Of a DNA stretch of 64,000 nucleotides, positions 17,242 through 25,500 are shown piece after piece. The notes beneath the pieces are model-generated. The model was not told where the DNA came from and ran no database searches. It saw nothing but the letters and a program-made list of their open reading frames with translations. The stretch lies in the NCBI RefSeq assembly GCF_014203325.1, contig NZ_JACHIV010000001.1:2667501-2731500 (forward strand). Reading direction: 5' to 3'. This stretch comes from Saccharopolyspora gloriosae (lineage in GTDB: Bacteria > Actinomycetota > Actinomycetes > Mycobacteriales > Pseudonocardiaceae). The first letter of the stretch is position 1. The number at the start of each line of letters is the position of its first letter. The translations under genes and the position numbers were made by a program.

Positions 17242-18224
17242 GCCGCCGTCGCGAGCGCGACCCCATCGTCGTCGGCGCCGTGGGCCTGGTGGTGGCGCTG
17301 CTGGTGCTCGGCGCCGTCGTGGCCGTGCCGCAGCTGTCGTTCCTGTGGCGAACCCGGGAGTACACCGCGGAATTCGCCAACGCGGGCGGCTTGACCGCCG
17401 ACGCGCAGGTGCACGTCGCCGGAGTCCCCGCCGGGCGCGTCACCGGCATGGACATCGCGGGGGACCGGGTGCGGGTGACGTTCCGGCTGGACCGCGAGCA
17501 GCGCCTCGGCACCGCCACTTCCGCCTCGGTGCGCCTGGCGACCATCATGGGTTCCCGCTACCTCGCGGTGGAACCGGCCGGTCTCGGCGAACTCGACTCG
17601 GTGATCCCGCGCGAGCGCACCCGCATCCCCTACAGCCTCGACGAGCTCGGCGCCGACGCCACGGGCACCGCCGAGCAGCTCGACCTCGAAGCGATGCGCC
17701 GGATGATGTCCACCGCCCGCGAAGCGGCCCCGCAGGACCCGGAGCTGCTGGGGCGGGCGCTGACCGGGATCGCCGGGGCCGCCGAGCTGATCGACCGCCA
17801 CGACGCGCAGCTCGACGAGCTGCTCGACGGCGCGCGCTCGACGACGGCGACGCTGGTGGAGCAGCAGGACGCGCTGGTGGAACTGCTCGGCGACGCGGAC
17901 CTGATTTTGCGCACCCTCACCGAACGCCGGGAGGCGGTGCTGCGGCTCATCGACGACGTGGACGCGCTAAGCGCGCAGCTCGACGGCTTCCTCGCGGAGA
18001 ACTCCGCGAAGCTCGGGCCGCTGCTGAGCGACCTGCGCGAGATCACCGCCGCGCTGCGCCGCGACGAGCAGGCCATCGCGCAGACCATCGCCACCCTCGG
18101 TCCGGCGGGGCGCTCGCTGGCCAACGCCACCGGCAACGGCAGCTGGGGCGACGTGTCCGGCCCGGCGGGCCCGCTGCCGGACAACCTGCTGTGCCTCGCG
18201 GGGCTCGTCGAGGGGTGCCGATGA
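17238..18224 (+). CDS. mceC: MceC, Mce-family protein
   Basis: 328 residues from ATG 17238, which overlaps the mceB stop by ATGA; an in-frame ATG six bases earlier is possible. N-terminal helix VVGAVGLVVALLVLGAVVAV; MCE domain YTAEFANAGGLTADAQVHVAGVPAGRVTGM to VRLATIMGSRYLAVEPAG; coiled helical C-terminal half rich in Leu, Asp and Arg; terminal Cys pair in LLCLAGLVEGCR. Same role in the tube as its neighbours. Confidence 0.92.
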   Translation: MSRRRERDPIVVGAVGLVVALLVLGAVVAVPQLSFLWRTREYTAEFANAGGLTADAQVHVAGVPAGRVTGMDIAGDRVRVTFRLDREQRLGTATSASVRLATIMGSRYLAVEPAGLGELDSVIPRERTRIPYSLDELGADATGTAEQLDLEAMRRMMSTAREAAPQDPELLGRALTGIAGAAELIDRHDAQLDELLDGARSTTATLVEQQDALVELLGDADLILRTLTERREAVLRLIDDVDALSAQLDGFLAENSAKLGPLLSDLREITAALRRDEQAIAQTIATLGPAGRSLANATGNGSWGDVSGPAGPLPDNLLCLAGLVEGCR

Positions 18225-19303
18225 ACCGACGACCCTCCAGGCTGATCGCCCTCGGCTGCGCGGCGGCGCTGCTCATCGCGGGCGGCTGGTACGTGCTGCT
18301 GCGGCCCGCGCCCGCGCACGTGGTCTCGGCGGACTTCGCCACCGTCGACGGGATCTACCCCGGCAACAAGGTGCACGTGCTGGGCGTTCCGGTCGGCGTC
18401 GTTGAGCAGGTGAACCCGCGCGGACCGGTGGTGCGGGTGGTGATGCGGATCCGTCCGGACATCGCGCTGCCCGCCGACGCGCACGCCTACATCATGAGCC
18501 CGCAGCTGATCAGCGACCGGTTCGTGGAACTCGGCCCGGCCTACGCGGGCGGTCCCGCGCTGGCCGACGGCGGGGTGATCCCGGCGGAGCGCGCGCACTC
18601 GCCGATCCGCTGGGACGAGCTGATGTCGTCGCTGGACACGGTGGTCTCCGCGCTCGGTCCGGACGGGGCGGGCGGGGGCGACGACCTCGGCGCGCTGCTG
18701 CACTCGGCGGCGAGCTCCGCGGACGGCACCGGGCCGCGGCTGCGCACCGCGATCACCCGGCTCGCGGGCGCCACCGACGTGCTGGCGGGCGACCGGGAAC
18801 AGCTCGGCGCGCTGATCGGGAACCTCGACGTGCTGGTCCGCGCGCTGGCCGAACACCGCTCCACTGTGGACTCGTTGGCGGCGGGGGTGCGGCGGGCGAG
18901 CGAGGACTACGGCGGGCAGCGGCTGCACCTCGACCAGACCATCGGACGGCTCTCCCGGACGCTCGCGCAGGCGGACATGTTGATCCGGGAGCACGGTGGC
19001 GAGCTCACCGGCAGCGTGCACGACCTCGCGGGCACCACGGCGCAGGTCGCGGCGCAGCGCGAGCAGCTCTCCGAAGTGCTGACCACGTTGCCGCTGGTGT
19101 TCGGCAACTTCAGCCGGGCCGTCACCGAGGACGAACGGCTGCGGATCCGGCTGAACATCTCCTCGAACCTCGCCCAGTTCCCGGCGACCGCGCGGCTGTG
19201 CGAGCGGTTCCCGGTGCCGCTGTGCTCCGGGCCGGGGCTGGTGAACCCGATCCCGTTCCCGCCGAACCTCGATCCGCTGCACACCATGGCGGGAGGCGGA
19301 TGA
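18221..19303 (+). CDS. mceD: MceD, Mce-family protein
   Basis: 360 residues, start overlapping the mceC stop (ATGA). N-terminal helix LIALGCAAALLIAGGWYVLL; MCE domain VVSADFATVDGIYPGNKVHVLGVPVGVVEQV to AYIMSPQLISDRFVELGPAY; long helical segment; C-terminal Cys pair in ARLCERFPVPLCSGPG and a Pro-rich end NPIPFPPNLDPLH. The ending FPPNLDPLHTM is typical of MceD subunits. Confidence 0.92.
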   Translation: MNRRPSRLIALGCAAALLIAGGWYVLLRPAPAHVVSADFATVDGIYPGNKVHVLGVPVGVVEQVNPRGPVVRVVMRIRPDIALPADAHAYIMSPQLISDRFVELGPAYAGGPALADGGVIPAERAHSPIRWDELMSSLDTVVSALGPDGAGGGDDLGALLHSAASSADGTGPRLRTAITRLAGATDVLAGDREQLGALIGNLDVLVRALAEHRSTVDSLAAGVRRASEDYGGQRLHLDQTIGRLSRTLAQADMLIREHGGELTGSVHDLAGTTAQVAAQREQLSEVLTTLPLVFGNFSRAVTEDERLRIRLNISSNLAQFPATARLCERFPVPLCSGPGLVNPIPFPPNLDPLHTMAGGG

Positions 19304-20406
19304 TGCGCGACGACGAGCCCGTTCCGGTCACCGGCGCGGCACCGGCCGGACGCCGCCGCGCGCTGGTCCCGCTGGTCTTGGCCACCGCGCTGCTGACGAG
19401 CTCCTGCGGGCTGAGCCTGCACGAGCTGCCGCTGGGCGGGGAGGGCGACGGCCCGCGGGTCACCGCCGTGTTCAGCGACGTCTCCAACCTGCCCGTCGGC
19501 GGGGTGGTGCGCATCGGGCAGGCCACCGTCGGCCGGGTGCACGACCTGTCAACGAAGGACTTCAAGGCCTTCGTCCGACTCGACCTGGCCCCCGGCCTGC
19601 GGCTGCCGGAGGACACCGCCGCGCGGCTGGAACTGACCGCGGCGCTCGGCGAGCAGTTCGTGGTGCTGGAGCCGCCCGTCGCCCCTGCCTCGCCGGACCT
19701 GCTCGCCGACGGCGACACGATTCCGCTGGCGCGCACCGCGCGCGGACCGGACCTGGAGAACACCCTCGCCGCGCTCGGGACCGTGCTCGGCGGCAGCGGC
19801 CTCGACCAGGCGCGCACCGTCGTCACCGAGCTCAACACCGCGCTGGGCGGGCGGGAGCAGAAGGTGCGCGACCTGTTGCACCGGCTCGACGCGCTGCTGT
19901 CCGAAGTGGACTCGAACCGGGCGGAGTTCGACGCCGCCATCGACTCGCTGCACCGGTTGTCGGCCGCGACCGCCGCGGACACGCCGCTGCTGGAGCGGTC
20001 GCTGCGCGAGATCACCCCGGCGATCGACGTGCTGCTGAGCCAGCGCGAGCAGTTCGAGCGGCTGCTGACCGGCGTGACCGCGCTCGGGCGCTCCGCCGAC
20101 GGCGTCGTGCGGGAGGCGGGGCCCGCGTTCACCGCGCAGCTCGACGAGCTGCGCCCGGTGCTGGACTCGCTGGCCGGCTTCAACGGCGACCTCGCGAGCA
20201 CGTTGACGGAGCTGCGCACGTTCCAGGTGAAGCTCGGCGGGGCCATTCCGGGCGATTACCTGAACCTGGACGGCACGCTCGACGTGTCCGGAACGCTGCT
20301 GCCGCTGCTGACCGGGCAGAACCCGCCGCTGCCGACCGGGGCGCCCGAGCAGCCCGTCACGCCGCCCGGGTCCGCCGCCGAGCTGCTGACCGGAGGAACC
20401 CGATGA
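19300..20406 (+). CDS. mceE: MceE, Mce-family lipoprotein
   Basis: 368 residues from ATG 19300 (ATG 19303 equally possible). Unlike the other five Mce proteins it has a lipoprotein signal: hydrophobic LVPLVLATALLTSSC, with the Cys of LTSSC as lipidation site. This is the known mark of MceE (LprK-like). MCE domain: VTAVFSDVSNLPVGGVVRIGQATVGRVHDL to LTAALGEQFVVLEPP. Helical part to ~330, then a Pro/Thr tail. Anchored outside by lipid and part of the tube. Confidence 0.93.
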   Translation: MMRDDEPVPVTGAAPAGRRRALVPLVLATALLTSSCGLSLHELPLGGEGDGPRVTAVFSDVSNLPVGGVVRIGQATVGRVHDLSTKDFKAFVRLDLAPGLRLPEDTAARLELTAALGEQFVVLEPPVAPASPDLLADGDTIPLARTARGPDLENTLAALGTVLGGSGLDQARTVVTELNTALGGREQKVRDLLHRLDALLSEVDSNRAEFDAAIDSLHRLSAATAADTPLLERSLREITPAIDVLLSQREQFERLLTGVTALGRSADGVVREAGPAFTAQLDELRPVLDSLAGFNGDLASTLTELRTFQVKLGGAIPGDYLNLDGTLDVSGTLLPLLTGQNPPLPTGAPEQPVTPPGSAAELLTGGTR

Positions 20407-21638
20407 GCCGCGCCGTGCTGATCCAACTGGCCCTGTTCCTGGTGATCGCCCTCGGATGCGGGGCGTTCGTGGTCGACACCGTGATGGGCGCCGAACCCGC
20501 GCGTGCGCCGATCCGCGTGGCGGTGCGGCTGCCCGACGCCGCCGGGCTCGCCGAGACCTCCCAGGTCACCTACCGCGGCGTGCGGACCGGCACCGTCGGT
20601 GCCGTCGACCTGGACCCGAGCGGCGAAGGCGTGACGCTGCGGCTGCGGCTCGATCCCGGCAGCCGGGTTCCGGCCGACGCGGTCGCCAGGATCAGCATGG
20701 ACACCCCGATGGCCGTGCAGCACCTGGACCTGCAGCCCGCCACCGACGCGCCGCCGTACCTGCGCGACGGCGACGTGATCCGGGCCGAGGACACCAGCGC
20801 GCCCATGCCGCTGGACACCTTGCTGGTGCACGTCACCGACCTGGCCGAGAGCATCGATCCGCACGACGTCCGGGTGCTGTCGGAAGCCGCCGCCACCGGG
20901 CTCAACGGGGCGGGTCCCGAGCTGCGCCGGATCATGGACAACACCCGCGACCTCACCCGGCTCGCGGCCGAGCGGGAGCCGCAGCTCACCAACCTGATCG
21001 AGCAGGGTCCGCAGGTGCTGGGCTCCGTCGACGAGGCGGGCGGGCTGCCGCGGCTCGCGTCCTCGATGCGAGAACTCGCCGACGAGGCGCGGACGCAGGA
21101 ACCGGCGATCCGCGACCTCGCCGGGAGGGTGCCGGGCACCACGCGAGCGGTGTCGGACCTGCTCGCGCGCAACGAGGGCGCCGCATCCGCACTGCTGGGC
21201 AACCTGCTGATCACCGGCGAGGTGCTCGGCGATCACGTCCCCGCGCTGCGGGAGACGATGACGGCGCTGCCGCAGGGGCTCTCCGACCTCGCGAGCATCG
21301 TGCACGGCGACGTCGCCGACTTCTACCTGGTCGCCGCCCAAGGGCCCGCCTGCTACTACGGCACCGAGCGGCGCACCCCGACCGAGACGGCCCCGCGCGA
21401 GCCGCAGCTCGGCTGGAGCTGCGCGCCGGGGCCGGGCCTCTCGCAGCGGGGAGCCGACAGCGCCCCGCGCCCCGGCTCGCCGGTGTCCGCCGCATCGGAG
21501 GCGGCCGGTCCGGCGCGGTACCCGGCGGCGCCGCCGGGTGCGCAGTCCGCCTCCCCGGACGCCGGCGCGGCGAGCGGGGTCGGCGGGGTCCTGGGGCCAC
21601 GGCCGTGGTCCTCGATCATGTTCCAAGGAGTGCGATGA
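20403..21638 (+). CDS. mceF: MceF, Mce-family protein
   Basis: 411 residues, ATGA overlap with mceE. N-terminal helix VLIQLALFLVIALGCGAFVV; MCE domain VRLPDAAGLAETSQVTYRGVRTGTVGAVDL to RISMDTPMAVQHLDLQP; helical part; Cys pair in GPACYYGTERR and LGWSCAPGPG; then a ~70-residue low-complexity Ala/Pro/Gly/Ser tail ending PWSSIMFQGVR. Last of the six Mce subunits. Confidence 0.92.
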   Translation: MSRAVLIQLALFLVIALGCGAFVVDTVMGAEPARAPIRVAVRLPDAAGLAETSQVTYRGVRTGTVGAVDLDPSGEGVTLRLRLDPGSRVPADAVARISMDTPMAVQHLDLQPATDAPPYLRDGDVIRAEDTSAPMPLDTLLVHVTDLAESIDPHDVRVLSEAAATGLNGAGPELRRIMDNTRDLTRLAAEREPQLTNLIEQGPQVLGSVDEAGGLPRLASSMRELADEARTQEPAIRDLAGRVPGTTRAVSDLLARNEGAASALLGNLLITGEVLGDHVPALRETMTALPQGLSDLASIVHGDVADFYLVAAQGPACYYGTERRTPTETAPREPQLGWSCAPGPGLSQRGADSAPRPGSPVSAASEAAGPARYPAAPPGAQSASPDAGAASGVGGVLGPRPWSSIMFQGVR

Positions 21639-22282
21639 CCAGCGACCGAGCCGAAGCCGACCGCGATGCCGGGACGACCACCACCCACCGCCCGGAGGCG
21701 GACGGTCCCGCCGCGGGGCCGGAGGATTCCCCGGCCGTCGGAGGCGAACCCGTCGAACCGCCGAGCACATTCGAGTCCACAGTGGATGGACGGGGGCGGC
21801 TGCGCGCACTGCGCAGGCCGTCCGTCCTCGCCGCCGCGCTGGTGATCCTGCTGCTGCTCGGCGGCCTCACCTACACCGGCGTGCGGCTGCGGGAGGCCGC
21901 GGCGAACGAGGCCGCCCGCACGGAGGCGCTCGCGGCGGGCGAGCGGTACGCGTTGGCCCTCACCACCTACGACCACCAGAACCTCCCGGACAACTTCGGG
22001 TCGGTGTCGGAGAACGCCTCACCCGCGTTCGCCGGCCAGTACAGGGAGGTCAGCGACGGGCTGACTCAGCTCATCCAGCAGTACCGGGCGACCTCGAAGG
22101 GCGAGGTGCGGGGCGCGGGGGCGGTCCAGGTCGACCAAGACCGGGCCGTGCTCGTCCTGTTCGTCGACCAGACCATCACCAACACCAACAGTCCGGAACC
22201 GAGGGTGGACCGGACCCGGATGCAGCTCACCCTCGTGCGTCCCGACGGCCGGTGGCTCATCGACGACGTGAAGCTGATCTGA
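21635..22282 (+). CDS. Mce-associated membrane protein (Mam/Mas)
   Basis: 215 residues, start overlapping the mceF stop (ATGA). A disordered acidic N-terminus of ~65 residues, one membrane helix (RPSVLAAALVILLLLGGLTYTG), then an extracytoplasmic SnoaL/NTF2-like domain with the pattern ERYALALTTYDHQNLPDNF...TSKGEVRGAGAVQVDQDRAVLVLFVDQTI...RMQLTLVRPDGRWLIDDVKLI. This matches mycobacterial Mam proteins such as those of mce1 and mce4, which stabilise the Mce complex. Only one Mam gene is present here, whereas mycobacterial operons usually have two or more. Confidence 0.88.
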   Translation: MTSDRAEADRDAGTTTTHRPEADGPAAGPEDSPAVGGEPVEPPSTFESTVDGRGRLRALRRPSVLAAALVILLLLGGLTYTGVRLREAAANEAARTEALAAGERYALALTTYDHQNLPDNFGSVSENASPAFAGQYREVSDGLTQLIQQYRATSKGEVRGAGAVQVDQDRAVLVLFVDQTITNTNSPEPRVDRTRMQLTLVRPDGRWLIDDVKLI

Positions 22283-22341
22283 GCGCCCGCGGCCCGATTC
22301 CCCTTGACCCGGCAGGTTTTTCGCAGTGAGGAGCGAGTGAC

Positions 22342-24159
22342 GTGACCATCGCAGCAGAGTGCGCCGCGGCCGCCGACGGACTGACCATCCCCGGCCTGCT
22401 CGCCCGCAACGCGCGCGAGCAGCCGCAGCGCCCGGCGCTGAGCGGCAACGACACCACGTTGACCTGGTCGCGGCTGCGCGACGAGGTGGCGGCCGTGGCG
22501 CGCGGCCTGGCCGGGCGCGGGCTCGGCGCCGGAGACCGCATGATGATCATGATGTCCAGTCGCCCGGAGCACTGGATCGTCGACCTCGCCGCCACCCACC
22601 TGGCGGCGCTGCCCTGCACCGCTTACGCGACGCTGAGCACCGAGCAGATCGGGTTCGTCGCCGCGCACAGCAAGGCCGCCGTGGTCGTCCTGGAAGGCGC
22701 CGCCGAACTGGACCGGTGGACTCCCGTGCTGGCCGGGAACACCGAGGTCCGCGCCGTGGTGGTCCTCGACCCGGAGGTCGCCACCCCGCCGGGCGACGAC
22801 CGGTTCGTGCGCTGGCACGAACTGCACGCCGAAGGCACCGCGCTGCACCGGGCCGATCCGGCGGTGTTCGAGCGGTGCTGGGCGCACATCACCTCCGACG
22901 ACCCGCTGGCGATGATGTACACCTCCGGCACCACCGGCGACCCCAAGGGCGTCGTGCTCAGCCACCGCAACGCCGTCTACGAAGCCGTTGCCGTGGACCG
23001 CATCGCGCCCACCCCGGACGGTGCGCCCTCGGTGTCGTACCTGCCGCTGGCGCACGTCGCCGAACGGGAGCTGGGCATCTACCGCGCGCTCTACAAGGCG
23101 CTGCACGTCTCGGTGTGCCCCGACGCGGCGCAGGTGGTGCAGACGCTGGCGTTCGTCCGCCCGCCCGCGTTCTTCGGCGTCCCCCGGGTGTGGGAGAAGA
23201 TCACCACAGGATTGCAGGCCGTTCTCGCCCGCCAGGCCGAGCCGCAGCGCGAACTGCTCGCCCGCGCCCAAGAACTCGCCCTGCACGCGTTCCGGCTGCG
23301 CGGCCGGGGCGAGCCCGTGCCCGCCGAGCACGCGGACCGGCTCGCCGAAGCCGATGCCCAGGTGCTGCGCCCCGTGCGGGCGATGCTCGGCCTCGACGAA
23401 CTGCGCTGGGCCAGCAGCGGCGCCGCCCCGCTGCCGCCGCACGTGCTCGAATTCCTCGCGAGCCTCGGCATCGAGGTGCTGGAGGTGTGGGGGATGACCG
23501 AGACCACCGGCTGCGCCACCGCCAACACCGCCGACGCCTACCGGCCCGGTTCGGTCGGCAGACCGGTGCCGGGCGTGGAGCTGCGCCTCGGCGAGGACGG
23601 CGAGGTCTTCGTGCGCGGGCCGGTCGTCTTCCTCGGTTACCTCGACGAGTCCGGCGAGATCGCCCGCGCCACCGATGACGAGGGCTGGCTGGCCACCGGC
23701 GACATCGGGTGGATCGACGACGACGGCTACCTGACCATCACCGACCGCAAGAAGGAACTCATCATCACCGCCAGCGGCAAGAACATCGCCCCGGCGAAGG
23801 TGGAGGGCCTGCTGCGGGCGCACCAGCTGGTCGGGCACGCGGTGGTGATCGGGGACCGCAAGCCCTACCTGACGGCGCTGATCGTGCTCGACGAGGAGAC
23901 CGCGCCCGGCTGGGCGGCGGCGCACGGCATCACCGGCGATCTCGGGGAGCTGGCGGCGCATCCGAAGGTGCGCGCGGAGCTCGACGTGCTGCTGACCGAG
24001 GTGAACGGCCGGCTCGCCCGCGCCGAGCAGATCAAGCGCTACGAAGTGCTGGCGCAGCCATGGAGCGCGGAGAGCGGCGAGCTCACCCCGACCCTGAAGC
24101 TCAAGCGCAAGGCCGTCCAGGAGCGCTACGCCACCGACATCGACTCCCTCTACACCTGA
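22342..24159 (+). CDS. fadD: Long-chain acyl-CoA synthetase (FadD, FAA1/FadD15-like)
   Basis: 605 residues. Adenylate-forming enzyme: AMP/ATP loop MMYTSGTTGDPKGVVLSHRN at ~193-212, WGMTETTGCA, ATGDIGWIDDDGYLTITDRKKELIITASGKNI and the C-terminal Lys in LKLKRKAVQERY. The NIAPAKVEGLLRAH wording and ~600-residue length match the FAA1/FadD15 group acting on long-chain fatty acids. It makes acyl-CoA from acid, ATP and CoA. It sits 59 bases after the mam gene in the same direction, so it may activate the imported lipid; a short independent promoter is possible. GTG 22342 follows a GAGGAG-rich leader. Confidence 0.92.
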   Translation: MTIAAECAAAADGLTIPGLLARNAREQPQRPALSGNDTTLTWSRLRDEVAAVARGLAGRGLGAGDRMMIMMSSRPEHWIVDLAATHLAALPCTAYATLSTEQIGFVAAHSKAAVVVLEGAAELDRWTPVLAGNTEVRAVVVLDPEVATPPGDDRFVRWHELHAEGTALHRADPAVFERCWAHITSDDPLAMMYTSGTTGDPKGVVLSHRNAVYEAVAVDRIAPTPDGAPSVSYLPLAHVAERELGIYRALYKALHVSVCPDAAQVVQTLAFVRPPAFFGVPRVWEKITTGLQAVLARQAEPQRELLARAQELALHAFRLRGRGEPVPAEHADRLAEADAQVLRPVRAMLGLDELRWASSGAAPLPPHVLEFLASLGIEVLEVWGMTETTGCATANTADAYRPGSVGRPVPGVELRLGEDGEVFVRGPVVFLGYLDESGEIARATDDEGWLATGDIGWIDDDGYLTITDRKKELIITASGKNIAPAKVEGLLRAHQLVGHAVVIGDRKPYLTALIVLDEETAPGWAAAHGITGDLGELAAHPKVRAELDVLLTEVNGRLARAEQIKRYEVLAQPWSAESGELTPTLKLKRKAVQERYATDIDSLYT

Positions 24160-24181
24160 CGCCGCCGCACTGGCGAAGCGA

Positions 24182-24228
24182 GTGAACGGACCGTTCGTCC
24201 AAGGGGATTGGGCGAACGGTCCGTTCAC
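24182..24228. repeat. 47-bp intergenic palindrome, copy 1
   Basis: Arms GTGAACGGACCGTTCGTCCAA and TTGGGCGAACGGTCCGTTCAC would be too long to write as a unit; in short, 21-base arms pair with a single T/G wobble around loop GGGGA. Each arm contains its own palindrome GAACGG-A-CCGTTC. It lies 22 bases after fadD, between convergent genes, where the RNA hairpin could end transcription from both sides. It belongs to the dispersed family described in the findings. Confidence 0.9.
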
Positions 24229-24305
24229 TCCGAAAGTCGTGCGAGCCATGCCGACGGTTGCTGCGCGGTGCGCTTCGCGCTGCATCGTTGCGGCATGTGG
24301 AGCGG

Positions 24306-24352
24306 GTGAACGGACCGTCTGCCCAAGGGGATTGGGCGAACGGTCCGTTCAC
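24306..24352. repeat. 47-bp intergenic palindrome, copy 2
   Basis: Same 47-base length, same loop GGGGA and same right arm as copy 1. The left arm differs only at GTCTGCCC in place of GTTCGTCC. It ends 16 bases from the stop of the convergent MpaB-like gene. Copies 1 and 2 are 77 bases apart in the same gap. Confidence 0.9.
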
Positions 24353-24368
24353 CGCGAAAAGCTCCGGG

Positions 24369-25253
24369 TCAGCTGGAGCGGCGGAGCCACTTGGGGTCGA
24401 TGTCGGCGGGGGCCGGGGCGCCCAGGTCCTCGGGGGTGTAGCCGCGCGGGTAGTTCGGGTAGGTGCGGTTGCCCGGGTCCTGCGCCAGCTTCGATTCGGT
24501 GCGCTCCGGCATCCAGCGCACCACGGCCGCCCGCAGCTTCAGCGCGCCGCGCGCGCCCTTGCCCACCCACGCCGGCGCCGCGCGGAAGCCGAAGGCGGTG
24601 AGCATCGGCTCGTCCAGTAGTCCGCGCACGGCCAGCGATACCGGCGGGTGCAGCGGCTTGGGGAACCAGGAGCAGAACAGGTCCAGCGTGTAGCGGCCGA
24701 TCAGGTGGTTGGTCTCGCTGTACTGGAAGTGCTCGCGCTCGTAGTCCGCCTTGAACCGGCGGAAGTCCGCGAACGTCGGCGGGATGTCCTTGATGCCCAT
24801 CCGCTTGCCGACGGCCTGGAAGTAGTAGAACGCCGCATCGCGTTCGTGGGAGTGCAGGGGCCGCCAGCCGAACTCGTCGATCCAGTCGATCGGGTCGTAG
24901 ACGAAGGTCGACAGCACGTACAGCATGTCGTCGTTGGAGATGGTGTAGCGGCCGTGCGCCCGGTTGACCACGCGCAGCGCCTGCTTGCCGCGTTCGGAGT
25001 CGTAGCCGTGCTCGGCGATCTCGGCCATCAGCAGCGCGGTGTCGTCGTAGCGCTGCTGCGGACGTTTCTCGAACTCGCCGGTCGCGGCCAGCAGCGCCGA
25101 GATGCTCGGCACGCAGTAGGTCCGGAACAGGGCGAATTCCAGCGCGCGCTGGTAGTCGAACGGGAACTCGTACCCGATGGAGATCTTGTAGATCTCGTGG
25201 TGATCGGTGACCGGGTCCAGTTCCGCGATGCGCCGCAACCAGGTGCGTGCCAT
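24369..25253 (-). CDS. Oxygenase MpaB family protein (DUF2236)
   Basis: 294 residues. Landmarks of the DUF2236/MpaB family: YEFPFDYQRALEFALFRTYCVPSISALLAATGEF, YDDTALLMAEIAEHG, RAHGRYTISNDDMLYVLSTFVYDPIDWIDEFGWRPL and SETNHLIGRYTLDLFCSW. Family members include rubber oxygenase Lcp and the mycophenolic-acid enzyme MpaB; the conserved Arg/His residues in the middle are associated with b-type heme in Lcp. ATG 25253 has AAGGGAGG seven bases before it. The gene converges on fadD across two 47-bp palindromes. Substrate unknown; a lipid or isoprenoid oxygenase is a guess from family and neighbours. Confidence 0.8.
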   Translation of the reverse strand: MARTWLRRIAELDPVTDHHEIYKISIGYEFPFDYQRALEFALFRTYCVPSISALLAATGEFEKRPQQRYDDTALLMAEIAEHGYDSERGKQALRVVNRAHGRYTISNDDMLYVLSTFVYDPIDWIDEFGWRPLHSHERDAAFYYFQAVGKRMGIKDIPPTFADFRRFKADYEREHFQYSETNHLIGRYTLDLFCSWFPKPLHPPVSLAVRGLLDEPMLTAFGFRAAPAWVGKGARGALKLRAAVVRWMPERTESKLAQDPGNRTYPNYPRGYTPEDLGAPAPADIDPKWLRRSS

Positions 25254-25500
25254 GTCCAACCTCCCTTGCGGCCCGGTGGGTCGAGCCCTCGAAGTGCAAC
25301 GAAACACGAACGCCGAGCGTGACGCGAGCGGCTCGCGCGGGACGGCGGGGCGCGGGGTGCGTCGAACCTCCTGCGATGAGCACGGCAGGGCAGGTCCCCT
25401 TGCGCTTCCGGGCAGCGGAGTGGGGCCGGGGCGACCTTGTGGCGGTATGCGCGGGCTGCCGAGACTGGGCAGAGAGGTCCGGGCGGTGGGGAGAGGTGCT

